Below, in pieces: positions 14,905 through 30,214 of a DNA stretch of 64,000 bases. The first letter of the stretch is position 1, and each line of letters starts with the position of its first letter. The stretch comes from Trametopsis cervina (Eukaryota; Basidiomycota; Agaricomycetes; Polyporales; Irpicaceae): positions 242,329-306,328 of the forward strand of contig MU278376.1 in the NCBI GenBank assembly GCA_022385755.1. The letters run 5' to 3'. Below the pieces are notes generated by a model. It made no database searches. It was not told the DNA's origin and saw only the letters and a list, made by a program, of their open reading frames with translations. The translations under genes and the position numbers were made by a program.

Positions 14905-16705
14905 ATGACAAGTACTTTAGAGTAAACTAATATTGATGCAAGACGACTGTAAGCGAGCGTTGCGTAGAACATCGCATCCAGCCCGCTACCCAGCAGCCAA
15001 AATCCATCCACCCCAAACCACCCATCTCCCGTTCCACAAGTCTTCGGGCCCTGATACGCCGTCGGAGGTGCAGTTGAGAAGTCGAGACGAAGAATGAAAC
15101 AAAGCACATAGACACCGGCCGTCGGAGGCCCCAAGGCAACCGTCCGTTGACGCATGAGCCGTGCACACGAACGCTTGGGGCTTCTTGTTGTCGATATCTT
15201 CGCGCCATGCACACCCGCCGCCCCTCCCCCTCTCCAAATCCTCCTATGCGCCCCACCCAATAAATACTGTAAACAAATAAATGCAATGATGAAGAGAAAA
15301 GAAACAGAGGAATGGAAAATGAGGCCGCGGATGAACGGATGTCTTCTTGTCTGCAACAGGACGGGCCAGCGTCCGTAGCTTCGAAGGCTTCCACGAGTGT
15401 CCGAGTCAGGGTTGCAATACGAGCGTGAGATTGTTGAATGTTAACGAAGGTTGGCTGAATCCAAGACTGAGGATAAACGTCAGAATGGTGTGTTACTCGA
15501 GCTAGAGAGGACTCACATGAACGAGGGTATAACCGCCAGGGCACTTATCGAAGCCAATGATAAACCAGTATCGTTGACGAGCGTACTTGAGATACAGTCG
15601 ATGTACGAGCGGGGAGAAGATAGTCGAGGCCACTTGAGGGTATTCATGTCGGCGCAGAACAAAGGCCAGACAGAAGATGGCATCTGGTAGGTAAAGCCCA
15701 GATAAGAAATATTCCGGTCGCAAGGATGTCTGCAGTTGCGTTCAGGTAGTCGAGGGTCGGCAGCAAGATGCATGAGGTCGGCAGATGTCCAGAGAGAAGA
15801 GGACAAAGGTACGGAGTATGAGTTCGCGAGGCTCAAGTTCCGCGGTGCAAGAACAGTGACCAAGAGTGCATGTTGACAGTAGACCATCGAGTAGATGAAA
15901 GCAAAGAAGAGTATCCATGAGCGGCAACCAGAGATATTGGCATTCCAGAATGTCGTCGGAGAATCCAAATCCAAGTCTGAAGCGGAAACAGAGTAAAGCA
16001 AAGAGCGGCTATGCAGTCATTGTCAGCCGCAGCAAGAATGAGGGCTGGACGCAAGCTGTCGAGACTCACTGATACGCCAGAAGCAGCGAACGCCAAACAC
16101 AGAATAGACTTGCGGACAGACTCTAAGGAGGATGAAAGACTCGCCAGATGACTTCGACTGGATCAGGGTCGGAGGTCTGGAGATGCTCGATCGTCGTTCC
16201 CGTTCATCTGAGGCCAACCTCGAGTTACGTACCAAGAGGCGACCCGTTGGAAGATGGGAGGATGCTGAAAGTTGCTTCGATGTAGGGAGTGGCTGCTTGA
16301 TGGAGTGTCGGTGCTGAGTGCGATACTTGCTAAAGCTTCGGAGAGGGAAGTGGTGTCCGAGCGAGAAGGTGGAATCACGTTGAGATAACTGGGTATACTT
16401 GGTGGATGTAGTAGTGGCTGACTATCGACGACTGCAAGTGCATGTTGACCGCGCCATGACGACGATGAACAGTCGATGAGACGAGAGTAGCTGGTGTCAA
16501 TGGTAGAGGTAGATCATGGTCGACATGATGACCTGGTGGGTGGATTGTCGAAAACAAAGAACAAGAGCACGCTCGAGTTGCTAACTGAGAGGGACAGAGG
16601 CGGAGACGGATCGAAGGTGAGGACGGTGGTGGTTGAGAGAGAAGAAGCGGCCTGAGGTTCTCGGTGGAGGGGCGCAGCATTTATTCCAAGCATTGCTGGC
16701 TGACG
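14905..16705 (-). repeat. dispersed gene-like repeat, copy A
   Basis: A 1.8-kb block present three times in the window (copies A, B, C), with A and B most alike. Read on the minus strand it begins near a TATA-like aataaat, then a start region, Ser/Pro-rich exon-like sequence (SRLIDCSSSSWRGQ, IPPSRSDTTSLSEALASIAL), and several hydrophobic stretches. Perfect intron-like segments are conserved, such as gtgagtcctctctgg to tatcctcag (about 50 nt) and a gtacgt donor after the first exon. No single frame is open through the whole block, and differences between copies fall in all codon positions. Copy A has the longest open exon (about 160 codons at 15,513-16,001). It looks like a degenerate family of multi-exon membrane-protein genes, not a transposon with known enzymes. 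The 3' end diverges most from copies B and C. Confidence 0.6.
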
Positions 16706-17127
16706 GGGCTGACGAGCGTGACAACGCTGGCGAGGTTATCGAGGCTGGCAAAGAAAGTTGACATGCCCCGGGCCGAACCTACCTTGTGGCGTCTGCCAGG
16801 TAGGAACGAGCGGTGTTATTCCTTCAGAACCAGGCATAAGTAATCATTATGCATATCAGCTACGCTGCTCCACACGTTCTTTATATTGTCTCCCTCAATG
16901 GCGTTGCTTGTTCGAATGTTCATAAGGAAATCAGTCGGGCATTTTGCGCTCGGCACAGATTCCTCACTTATATCCCACCGAATATCTTGGGGCACTTGGC
17001 ATTTCGACCATCACAATTCGCGAAAAATGGGTACTGGGAACAAAGCGGTTGAAACGAAGGTATGTAAAAGTCCACTTAGCAATCCAGTGCCATATCCTGT
17101 CCTCTATATCATGCGTCACGCAGCTCA
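16706..17127. other. spacer between repeat copy A and the tetraspan gene
   Basis: Nothing recognisable apart from the presumed 3' UTR of the membrane-protein gene. The part next to the repeat has CGTCAGC-like units also seen beside copies B and C. Confidence 0.4.
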
Positions 17128-18041
17128 TCACCGACCCCCCATCTGAGCAGTCTGTGGCTGCTTGAAGGCGTAGGGTGATTTGGCAGAAGCCCATCCGTTC
17201 GTGTTGTTTTCGTAAGGCTGAGCGTCGTAGGTGGTACGCATCTGCATTTGAGGAGCCGCGGGTGGAGCGACGATGTAGTTAGGCTGCGCAAGCTTCTGTG
17301 CCTCAGAGTCCTCGAGATCTTGCTCCTCACGAAGCTGACCACGGTAGTCGAACACGATGAAGGTACCAACTATTCATTGTTAATTAGCCCACAGGGACCG
17401 AATATCACAAAGCGTGTACTCACCAAGTTGGAAGATCCAGATCAGGACGAACAAAACAACAATGAGGATGCGAATGACGTCGAAGCCCTTCTGGCAGACC
17501 CAATGCTTGACGCCCTTCAGATCACCGTCTTCACCGGCGGTACACTTGTTAACACTGCCGTCTTCACGTCCGTGGAAGAGCGTCCAGACGAAGTAGATAC
17601 CGGCAGCAATGATCAGGAGAGTGTTGAAGGTGACAGTGTATGCATAGAAGCTGATGCTGCCGTAGCCCTTGCTCAACGATCCCCAAATACTAAGTAGAAA
17701 GCAATGCATGTAAGTATAAGATCTGATCTTTTCTGAAAATGGACGTTTTGCTTACCCAACCAATGAGACGAGGGAGAACCATGAGAATGCGAGGGTCATG
17801 ATCCAAAGTGAAGCCTTCTCCTGACCATTGAGATCAAGCTGATTCGTCACTAAAACAGATTATCGTGGTCAGATAAAACCATTGATGGAAGGGCGAATGC
17901 ATGCGCACTGTATTGGTGGATGTTTATGAATCCTCCGACGCTGAACAGCACGCCTCCTACTAATCCAAGGAGGGACATGCAGAATACGCCAAACCTGACT
18001 GGCAGGCAGCAGCAAAACTTGCGAGAGCGCACGTAACCCAT
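17128..18041 (-). CDS. small four-helix membrane protein (MARVEL/tetraspan-like)
   Basis: I do not recognise a named family with certainty. The spliced protein starts MGYVRSRKFCCCLPVRFGV, a basic and cysteine-rich cytosolic leader likely to be palmitoylated. Helix 1 is FCMSLLGLVGGVLFSVGGF, helix 2 ASLWIMTLAFSWFSLVSLVG, helix 3 FYAYTVTFNTLLIIAAGIYFVW and helix 4 VIRILIVVLFVLIWIFQL. A loop between helices 3 and 4 has two or three cysteines (NKCTAGEDG, HWVCQK). The C-terminal tail is cytosolic, rich in Pro, Gln and Asn (NYIVAPPAAPQMQMRTTYDAQPY). Three short introns separate four exons. The overall plan is common in agaricomycete hypothetical membrane proteins. A plasma-membrane organiser role is a guess. 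Confidence 0.75.
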
Positions 18042-19086
18042 CGTAGATGCTTGACTTTCGTTAAAAAGGGTGGTTTCAAGGGCTCTGTGGACGGATAGAG
18101 ATGGATTTGTAGGCTTGACGGGTCGTCAATTGGTTGCAAGTGGACAAACGAAGTGGATTCGTCAGGAAAAATGGCAAAGGTCGAAAAGTGAAGGTCGAAA
18201 TGGGGGGCCAGCCTGGAGAGCATCGTGCAGGGCGCGGGATGTTTATATACCTCTGCAAGAGCGTGACATCAAAACAAACTCCGGGATGTTTCAGCGCGGT
18301 GATCAATTGATGTGCGGGCAGTGCAGTCGTCTGGGCAGCTTCACAGCGTTTAGTGGCGCACATGGTCTTGGGCTCTTGGTCGCTGTACGCCGGTTATTAC
18401 CCCATGTTTCTGCAAACGCTGCAGGAAGAGGTTCTGGTAAAAGTGGGATCCTTTAGCAAGATGAATTTCATATGACATTTACTGATGATACACTAATAGA
18501 CGCCGGGTTGTAAGTGTTCTTGAAGCCGGCTGCACACACATGCAAGAATCAACAAAGAGGGCGAGAAAACGATATATAACATGCGTACCGTCCTGCGTAG
18601 TCACTGTTCCACCTATTGCACCGACAGCTGGTCTGTTCCATCACTGGTTATACGTAAATCGTAACACCGAGTGTTATCTTGGCATAACTGTCGCGCTTAT
18701 GAGGGTGGCTCTGACGACAGCTTACTATATGCACTGTTTGCGCCGTCTGAGTGTATGCATCAAAAATTCGGGACAGACCTGAGGGCTGCTGGGTCGTGAT
18801 GGTGATCTTATATGCAACTGCCCCGGACGCGTTCCCCGCATGCCATCCGTCCAACAATGTCAAGTAGGAATCGTCTACCCAGTCGGCGAGTCGCCTTGAA
18901 TATGAAGATACCACACAGAAATGAATGATGATCAAGTACAACTTGTATTAATAAAAAGCCCTGAAGCTACATGTGACGTACGACGTGCCCCGTACCTGCA
19001 GCTTGCTCATCCAACGAATCCACGACCTGGTGAGCAAAAGACTCGTTAGTGGTCTCATCCTAAAGCCGAACGAGCTGCTCACAAGT
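18042..19086. other. spacer, tetraspan promoter and SDHB 3' side
   Basis: A TATA-like gtttatatac near 18,240 probably serves the membrane-protein gene. The rest, 18,300-19,086, contains no supported gene. Confidence 0.45.
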
Positions 19087-20385
19087 CTACTCTGCGGCAA
19101 GCTCGAGCTTGATCTTCGCAATAGCCTGCGCAGGGTTGAGACCCTTGGGACACGTCCGTGCGCAGTTGAAGATGGTGTGGCACCGGTACAAGCTCATCTC
19201 GTTCTGCATCTTCTCCTTGCGCTGCTGCTTGTACGAGTCTCGCGAGTCGGCCATCCATCGGTAGGCGGCCATCAACGTGGCGGGGCCGAGGTATTCATCC
19301 TGGTTCCACCAGTAACTCGGGCAGGATGTCGAGCAGCATGCGCAGAGAATGCACTCGTACATACTTTGTTGGACAGCATTAGCCCTGGACAAGAATGCAA
19401 ATAGGCAGGCGAACTCACCCATCCAGCTTCTTACGGTCCTCAATCGACTGCAAGAACTCCCGTCCCTCCGGCGGGTTGTCGTTCTTGAGATAGGGCTCAA
19501 TTGACTTGTATTGTTTGTAGAAGAGTGTCAGGTCGGGGACGAGATCCTTGACAATATACACTGCCGGGAGGTGTAAACACGTCAGTCATTAGTGACCCAC
19601 TGACATTAGACTCACTGTGGGGGAGGGGGTAGATCTTTGTGTCCTTGGAAGCGTCCCTGTCGATTCGGCACAGACACGCGAGCGTGTTCTGACCGTTGAT
19701 GTTCATGGCACACGAGCCGCAAATACCCTCACGACATGACCGGCGGAAGGTGAGAGTGGGGTCGATTTCGTTTTTGATCTTGATGAGTGCGTCAAGAATC
19801 TGCAAGAACGCTATCACGTCAGTTATCGAACAAACCAACGTTTATGCACACAAAAGAGATAAGCTCAACATTCCAGGCATATTGAGGCAGCGCGGCAGCG
19901 CAGTCGCGTTCAGAGGACGCATAGTCCCAATATGGCCGCTGAACATATCTGGATCTCCAAGGTCGTCTGACCTATCCTCGACCTTAAACTAGCCATTCTG
20001 TACACTGCAGCATCTCATTGCACTACATCCACAGCGTTGTGCACGACGAGAGGGGACGAGTACCTATGGGACATAAAGCGGAATCAAACACTGACCATGG
20101 GCCCCGTCTGATTCAGGTCGATATTGTAGGTCTGCAAAGTCGGCTTCTTCGCTGGCTCATCTGGATTCTAAGGACAGAGCGAACAACCGAGTTAATTACA
20201 GGTCAGCAACTACGAACAGGGAAAAGGAGACGTACCCAGCGGTAAATCTTGAACTCCTTCTGTAAGACCGGCTTCTCGGTGGGGACGGCCTGGAAACGGG
20301 CTGTAGAGGTTGCGAATGTGCGCGCGAACGACGCAGAGTGCGCCGTCCTGGCAAAGGCTGACGTGCGGGTCGCGAGGGAGGCCAT
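19087..20385 (-). CDS. sdhB: succinate dehydrogenase iron-sulfur subunit, mitochondrial
   Basis: Iron-sulfur subunit of respiratory complex II; it carries electrons from the FAD subunit to ubiquinone at the inner mitochondrial membrane. [20 protein letters not shown] is an Arg/Ser-rich presequence. The 2Fe-2S cluster motif is [22 protein letters not shown], the 4Fe-4S motif [16 protein letters not shown], and the 3Fe-4S motif [17 protein letters not shown]. The His in CHTIF is the wild-type residue at the position whose change gives carboxin resistance in other basidiomycetes, so the protein should be carboxin-sensitive. The exon ending NQTGPM is joined to [11 protein letters not shown] across an intron of 296 nt (19,800-20,095), several times longer than the others, with no missing residues. 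Confidence 0.96.
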
Positions 20386-20955
20386 GGTGGTCGGGAACAG
20401 AGCAAGGTACGCCGAGTACGATGTCGTTGCGGGTCTGTGGATTGTGCGGGCGGGTGGTACGAAGGTAGGAAACGGATGACGGAGGCGCTCGGACGAGATC
20501 GGCCGGACAGTTTCACGTGCTTACCTTTGAGGAGCTGCCCAATCAGATCTGTTAGATTTGCCCAGTGCAGAGCTTCGCACTCGAGTTCGCCCACGACACA
20601 AGCCACCCTGTGCTGTAGCACACTGTCATGCACACAATTATATCATTAAGCTAGACTTCAAAGTCATGGATGGGATAATTGCTGCAAGCTGGTAGTCATA
20701 TTGTACATAACAAATGGCGCCGCGATTCCAAGCGTATCGTTCCTCGATCCTTTCAATACTGCTAGCCTCCCATCGTGCATGCCTCTACAACCAAGCAGGA
20801 GGCATGGGGTTACTGCTAGAACTACAATGTATGGATACCTCCATAAACTATAAATACAAATTCGAGACCAATGCGGTATACAGAGTGTTCGGGATGGGTT
20901 TGCTCTAGTGAACTTACAAGACATGAATGACCATTCAGACCGCAACACCGCCTGT
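20386..20955. other. spacer, SDHB promoter
   Basis: Upstream region of SDHB and downstream region of the first MYND gene. No TATA box near the SDHB start, as usual for housekeeping genes. No other gene seen. Confidence 0.45.
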
Positions 20956-22909
20956 CTAGCGATGGCTGAGACAATACTCTCTATGGTTCTTCCAGTCCCT
21001 AAAAGGGGTATAATAAAAGTCAGAACCAGTGAAATCTTGTGCAAGACGATAGACGTACGAAGCCTGGCACGCGGGCCCACAATACCACGCCCGCCAACAG
21101 CCCTTACACACCCGCATATGATGTGGTGGCTTTGCATCCCAGGAGCACAGACATTCCTTCCACAAGCACCTCCTCGAACCCGGTGCAATCGCCTGCAGCT
21201 GTAGCCCCACATCCAGCTCGCTCAGTCCCTTCTCCGCTAACGTTCTCAGTCTCCTTTCCTCCACATACTCGTTGAGTTTGAGCCTCTTCCCGAAAAGCAC
21301 CCACGTCCGCACCGCATGATCGCGAATGCGCGACATGTAGGCTCGTTCTTGCAAGTTATCGCCTATAATAGGGTGCTGGCGCAGTTTTCGCAAGGTTGGG
21401 TACCATGTCCGCTGCGCAACTATAATGACTTTGCGCAATATTGCTTCCATGTGTTTTTGTCGGAAGGTCTCGACAGATCCGCCGTAGAGTTCCATGATAT
21501 ACTCCAGGCAGTCTTACCGCACATCGTCAGCAACTGTCAAGCGAGGAGGTACAGTGAGAGCTCACGGAATAGACTGGGGTCATTTTGGTCGATGGCGTGA
21601 AATGTGGTCCGTGCTACCATAGGAATGATTTTGGCTGACTCGACCATCTCAAAGAAGGCAGGTATCTGCTTGGGTCCCGGATCGAGAGAATCCACCAGAA
21701 TGTCCCTGTATATCGTGAGAAGGAACTAGATACTAAGATGCACGGGGACCCACTTGAACACGCTCAGACTTGCACCCAATACCCCGTCCGTATCTCTTTC
21801 GTCCTTTCCTGAACACATTTGTCGTTGGCACGCGATCCGTATACATTGCAAGAGAGTGGCTGGGGACTGCCCGAGCTTCACATGCAAGACACTCTGACAG
21901 TGCACAGAGACCGCGCTGAGTAGGGAGGTGACTCCGCGCAGTCGTGCATCCACGTTGCGCTCCATAAGCAACGTAAGACAAAACTGCTCTGCAAGAGTGA
22001 CCTCAATGCCCTTTTGCGTGACGGCCTCGATGAAAAATTGATCCAGCTCCTCGCGTTCTGCGGTGTCTACCAAAAACACGGCAATACGAATGACGATTTC
22101 GTGTATCCAGGGATCATCGCCACAATGAGCCCAAGCCCACACTGCTAAGTGGGCCGTGTGGGTCGTTATGGGTGGTGGCTGATTGCTGTAAGAGGGTCAG
22201 CGGATCGCTACGGCATGGCACGTCCACCTGAACTCACTAGTATAGACAGTATAGATTGAGCATCACGTCGAACGCGTTGATCAAACATATCGGCTGAAAC
22301 TCGCACTCAGTTCTGAGGCGACCAGGCATCCGCAGCAGCCTGGGCTTCTTGAGCAGGTCATTCTTCCATGCATACTCCCACAGTGGAGGTAGAAGGTCCA
22401 GCACTTTCTTCACCCATCCACGAATGGCCTCGTCCTTCCCCTTAGAAGAAAGCTGGGCGCACAGGTACACGCCAAATCGTCGCAGAAGCACGAACGTCCA
22501 TGCGGGGTAGCCCTGCAGCAGTCGATACAGAAAGTTCAGTCTTGATAGACGAAGACGGGGACGAGGATGAGAGACGGGGGAAATACGTACCTCATCAACT
22601 CCTGGCGCATATGTGCGGTCATCTATCAATATCTCCACACAAATCTCGTGTAATCCGGTCTCCAGGAAGATTGTCCAATAGTCTCCCCACTCGGTACTCA
22701 TGCCTTCAGGTTGGACAACGTCAAGGACGGACTCAATGAGAACTTGGCTCTCTTTGTCATTGTCGTCTACGAATCTGCGTAGCGTAGGTGCTATCTTCAC
22801 GGGGTCGAAGAGGAGATCGGAGTAGGGCACTATCTGAAACCTGCCGGCGGTGTGCTCCAGAGTCAGAGCAGACGGATTAAGGTACAATCTATGCCTACCT
22901 GGACGACAT
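20956..22909 (-). CDS. MYND-type zinc-finger protein 1
   Basis: Protein with a C-terminal MYND finger, a zinc-binding protein-interaction module; target unknown. A tiny first exon, ATGTCGTCCAG (22,899-22,909), is joined across an intron to FQIVPYSDLLFDPVKIAPTLRRF, which restores the frame. A long helical region of about 450 residues follows without a known domain. The finger is CLWKECLCSWDAKPPHHMRVCKGCWRAWYCGPACQ, continued in the last exon as DWKNHREYC, giving the C-C-C-C-C-C-H-C ligand set. The last intron splits the finger between the sixth and seventh zinc ligands; the two paralogues at 45-47 and 49-51 kb have the same split. The start is supported by splicing only; another start upstream is possible. 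Confidence 0.75.
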
Positions 22910-24053
22910 CGTCTGTGAGGGGGTCGTGCTGAGATGAGCGAAGACACAAATGCGAGAGAGATAGGACGCACGGAAGATATAGCAAGCCCGTGCTCGTGTC
23001 CTGAACGCAATAGTTTCTAGGTTCAAACCGAACTCCCCTCCAGTGTTTATATGCCACCCACAACTGAGTTTGAACGAGTTGCCTTGACTTGATATTGTAG
23101 TACAAAGCAAGCTCGACGCCTGTCCTTGGAAACAATGGGTCTTGGACGGGTAGATGATAGTGGTTGTCCAAGATCTGGACGTCGCGATTTGCTTCCCGGA
23201 ATCCGAGGCGGTAGATCAACGTGCTGTATGTACCCGTTTGTTGTTTTCCTTGTAGCCTGATGGTCGTGCTACTGTATATGTTACATGTTGTGTTCACTGA
23301 TTTATCATGGTATCAACATATTTACACTGTTCACTATGAGTAACATGTCCACAAATTCATTTCCAGCAATTATCATGGGCCACAACTCCGGGCGCTTCAG
23401 ATCTGGGAAACGACGGATCACCAGGTGCAGCGACCTCAACCACTCCTCGACTGTAGGTTGCCCTCATTCACAGCGTTCGAGCTCTCATGCTTTCGATGAG
23501 CATGTGCGCATCGGTATGTATAGACTCCTGCTCAAGTTGGCAATGTTGCTAAATATTCCCGTCATCACAGATCAAACTCTTTTCCTTCATCCGCAGAGCT
23601 GCAGACTCCCTTAGCAATGGAAGCGACTATCTGCATTGCAGGATGCTTAGCAATCGCAGAACACATGTGTAGACCGGTAAGCTTTGTTTCCAGATGTAAT
23701 AAATGCGCGAGGTGCACGCTGTGAGCTTCGACGACTCGTGACGTCCCGAGCATCCCTATTGCCTATCGAGCTATGATAGCTATGCCGTTATAGCGTCACT
23801 GGAGGGCCACAATTTGTCCATAGCTTATAGAGCTGCTATAACAGATACGCCCGTTCATCATTCTTCCCGGACAACTGCCTGCTGTTGGCACACACAACCT
23901 TCTCCAGTGAAGCTGTATATATGACTGACGGAACACATCGTGGATCTTAGTCAGAACACCCTCCCGAGTGGGAGTATCAGCCCCCTTCATAAACCACGCA
24001 CTCTCAAAGTCCATCCTACTCCCCAGGCTCTATCTCACCGCTGGCTTTTTAGC
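22910..24053. other. divergent spacer, MYND1 / alpha-amylase 1
   Basis: From about 23,460 this region is similar to the region before amylase 2 (26,180-26,846), so the tandem duplication includes the promoter. A TATA-like tatata (23,915-23,920) follows the conserved cagtgaagct. A minus-strand reading frame with LLHLETKLTGLHMCSAIAKH is partly shared with the second copy. Confidence 0.5.
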
Positions 24054-25942
24054 ATGACCCTCACCCAAGTTTTGCTGGCCGCCATTGCTGCAGGGTCTTA
24101 TACCATTCCCTCCGATGACAGCTTCCACACTCTCACTCCAGCAACGTCGAAGAGTGTCATTGTGCAGATGTTTCAATGGTCGTGGGATAGCATCGCCACT
24201 GAGTGCACCGACTTCCTTGGGCCTGCTGGGTATGGATTCGTTCAGGGTGAGTCTACCGACAGTGTGTTCTCTGTTGCGCCTGTGCTCACTAACCCTGTCT
24301 CCAGCGAGCCCCGCACAAGAGCACGTCACAGGATCTCAGTGGTGGACGGATTATCAACCTGTCTCATACACCCTCACCTCCAAGCGGGGCAACCGTTCGC
24401 AATACGCCAACATGATCAAGACTTGCCACAGCGCCGGTGTCAAGATCATCGCAGGTACGTGCAGTAACGAGTTCCCGTCTGATTTCACTCAAGACTGCTA
24501 TGACGTTAGACACCATCTTTAACCACATGTCTGGTGCTTACTCTGGGACCGGTATTGCTGGTTCCTCTCTCACGCATTACAACTACCCGGGGATATACGA
24601 GGTGCAAGATTTTCACCACTGCGGTCTGGAGCCCTGCGACGGTATCGTGAATTATGACAACGCACTTGAGGTACAGACATGTCAGCTAGATAGTCTTGCA
24701 GAGTACGATCTCTGTCCCTAGACTACCTGAGTGCTAATGGAGCTGACGATGTGCTACCTACCAGCCTGGCGACGGAGACAGAATACGTCAGAAGTAGGCT
24801 CGCTCAGTACGGAAATGATTTACTTTCGTTGGGTGTGGACGGCTTGAGGCTAGATGCTGCCAAACGTTAGTCGTTCCTTTTCTTGTGTTGCGATTCTAGT
24901 AGGCTTATCACTCTTGTCAGATATCGCCGAGACCGATCTTGCCAACATTACCTCCCGATTGGACAGTGCTCCCTATATCACTCAAGAGGTAATTTTTGGT
25001 GAAGGAGAGCCCATAACACCCAACCAGTACGTTGACATTGGTGACGTACAAGAGTGAGACCTTTCACACCCAGATGCTAAACTGCCTGGGCTAACGCCTT
25101 CGAATGTTCAGATTTCGATACACTACAGCGTTGAAAGACGCGTTCTTAGGAGGAGGAATATACAGCCTGCAGGATCTGGATAGCCGAGGCTGGGTTCCAG
25201 GGAACAAAGCCAATGTGTTCGTTACAAACCATGACACAGAGCGGGTCCGTCTCTTCGTCTGAATATTCTCTCGTTAATCCCCCTTTCTAAACAAACAATA
25301 GAATGGAAACGCACTGAACAATGACTCTCCATCCAACACATACGTCCTTGCCACGATCTTCTCTCTCGCCCACACCTACGGTACTCCAACCATCCTTTCC
25401 AGCTACCAAGGCTTCGAGAACACCGACGCCGGCGCGCCGAATGGCGGAACGGGCACCTGTTCTGGCACAGGCGGGTCGGACGGGTGGTTTTGCCAGCATC
25501 GCTGGATTGCGTTCCAAGGCATGGTCGGCTTCCGTAATGCAGTGGGTAGTGGCGCAATGGGGAACTGGCAAAGTCCACAAGCGCAGCAGATTGCATTCGA
25601 TCGAGGTACGCTTCCACGCTTTTGAACCAAAAGCGATGTTAAAAGTGTAATATTTATCATCTTGTACATACAAAGGCTCTATAGGGTTCGTGGCTATCAA
25701 TAACGCGGACTCAATATGGCAGGCGACTTTCACAACGTCCGTCCCCGACGGCGTGTACTGCAACATTATCGCCGGGACGTTTGCGAGCGGAAAATGTTCT
25801 GGCAACACGTGAGCTTTGTTCATTGCCCCTAAATATGAATTACGTGCTAACGTTACCTAGGGTGACTGTGTCCAACGGGAAGATTCCGTACAACTTGTCT
25901 TCGCGAAATGCCATGGCCTTCTATACGGGTGTTAGGCTGTGA
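24054..25942 (+). CDS. secreted GH13 alpha-amylase, copy 1
   Basis: Extracellular endo-acting alpha-1,4-glucanase. [17 protein letters not shown] is a signal peptide. The catalytic barrel contains DTIFNH (region I), GLRLDAAKH with the nucleophile Asp (H is completed across an intron), ITQEVI with the acid/base Glu, and FVTNHDTER with the transition-state Asp. The domain after it ([10 protein letters not shown] to AFYTGVRL) is the usual all-beta C domain. There is no starch-binding module. The [20 protein letters not shown] segment resembles actinobacterial and animal-type alpha-amylases (CAZy GH13_32 type), different from the Aspergillus type. About nine introns; stretches that look broken in one frame are GT-AG introns, for example the one after DSLA and one after LDAAK. 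All catalytic residues are intact. Copy 2 follows 0.9 kb downstream. Confidence 0.92.
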
Positions 25943-28734
<2,792 letters not shown>

Positions 28735-28981
28735 GCAGAGCGGGAGCCCGAGCTCGCATCAATACGTAGGAAATACGTTCTGTATTTTTAAAGTTATTGT
28801 ATCGTTACTTTATTGTGTTATATCACTGTATGAATGCAAGGAAATTGTATCATGAAAGATTTAGAAGAGTCAAACTCTGACTGAATTACACGTCGGATAC
28901 TAATAGTACAGAGCATGGAGATATATCAAACGGATAAGCACCAGATGCTTAGCCATTGATCAGAACGTACGGTTACATGAC

Positions 28982-30008
28982 TCAAATTTCTGCTTTGGTG
29001 AGATCGGTAGATCTCCAAATGGGTTCAGTACCTTTGAACCCTTCGAGGTTAGCCTCAAGCTTCTGCGATATCGCTTCTCCGCCTTCCTGACCCATGGGGA
29101 TCCTGATCCATGGTCGCTCCTTTAATCTGGTCTCTTTTGCAATCCCAGAGTCCGTGACAATCTCGTATAGCCGCCTTGCCAGCTCTGTTGGGTCTCCACC
29201 TTTCCCCGTGCGGGGAATGCGATTAAGAATGTTGTAGCCCTGACTCTCCAGGGTGTAGACCTTTGTCAGATCAGGGGAAACTGGTATCCCCTCAGTGCTC
29301 GGGTGATCAGGCGTGTATAGTGGATTGGATAATAAGATGTTCGTCGGGAAATAGCCTGGCATGATAATGTAAACGCGCACGCCGTAGGGAGCGACCTCAG
29401 TTGCGAGCGCCTCGCTGACGGAATCGAAGGCTGATTTGCTTCCCGAATAAAATCCCAGTGTAGGGAGATTCAAATAAGAACCAATCGACGACATATTCAA
29501 GATGTGACCTGAATGCTGGAGCCGGAAGTGAGCTATGAAGGGCTGGGTGAAGGCGACGGCTCCGAACAAGTTCTGTTGGAATTGCCGGCGTATATCGTGC
29601 ATTCTGCAAATTATGTCAGATAATATACTTCTCACGTTGCAGCGTAAGAGGAAGCGCACCCGACTTCTTCTACCGGTCCGACTGTAAAGCACGTTCCCGC
29701 ATTATTAACAAGAACATCTACCCGGCCAAATATACCAATGGCCTCTTGAGCCGCCTGTTTGATTTCTTGATCAGAGCTTTCCAGATCAAGGATAACAGGA
29801 AGAGCGCCCCCGTCCCTCAACGAAGCAGGGAATTTGTCGATGGACCGTACAGTTGCTATGACCTCCGTGTAACATGAGCACCGAACGGAAGAGTACGGGG
29901 GGAGTACAAGCGTACCGTGTCACCTTGCGAGAGGACATGTTCTGCGATCGCAAGGCCCAAGCCTGAATTTGAGCCGGTGATAACCCATATACGAGTAGTT
30001 GAAACCAT
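28982..30008 (-). CDS. short-chain dehydrogenase/reductase SDR2
   Basis: Classical SDR oxidoreductase, paralogue of SDR1. It starts MVSTTRIWVITGSNSGLG (TGxxxGxG), then VDVLVNNAG, the catalytic Ser in NMSSIGSYLN, and FYSGSKSAFD (YxxxK). Three exons with introns near 29,604-29,660 and 29,865-29,917 match SDR1 in position. It has a few residues inserted relative to SDR1 near STEGIPVSP. The region up to about 400 nt before the start is still similar to that of SDR1. Convergent with amylase 2 (about 250 nt apart). The substrate is unknown. Confidence 0.85.
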
Positions 30009-30056
30009 GCTGTAGTTTGCGCCTCGAACTACGACGGATCCCACTCTCGCAGGGCC

Positions 30057-30063
30057 TTATATA
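30057..30063 (-). promoter_or_regulatory. TATA box of SDR2
   Basis: Minus-strand TATATAA, about 50 nt upstream of the SDR2 start, equivalent to the SDR1 element. Confidence 0.6.
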
Positions 30064-30196
30064 CAAGTTAGTGGCGCCGCTGTATGCCTGCAAACTCAAT
30101 AACAGGACGCTGAGCTGCGTCAGCTGCGATGACGATAATGTACATAACTGCACCTACTAGAAGCCGAGAAGGGCCCGCCTGAGTAAACCGAATGAC

Positions 30197-30214
30197 CGTA
30201 AAGCCTTGACCTCA
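30197..30214. promoter_or_regulatory. 18-bp conserved upstream element of SDR2
   Basis: cgtaaagccttgacctca, 17 of 18 bases equal to the element before SDR1 and at nearly the same distance from the start codon. Confidence 0.35.

Noticed and set aside
14905..16705. Repeat copy A as an LTR retrotransposon or DNA transposon
   Set aside because: No reverse transcriptase, integrase or transposase motifs, no terminal repeats found by eye, and introns are retained in all copies.
24460..24790. Apparent stop codons and frameshifts in amylase copy 1
   Set aside because: They fall within short GT-AG introns that also exist in copy 2; splicing restores [13 protein letters not shown] and LDAAKH.
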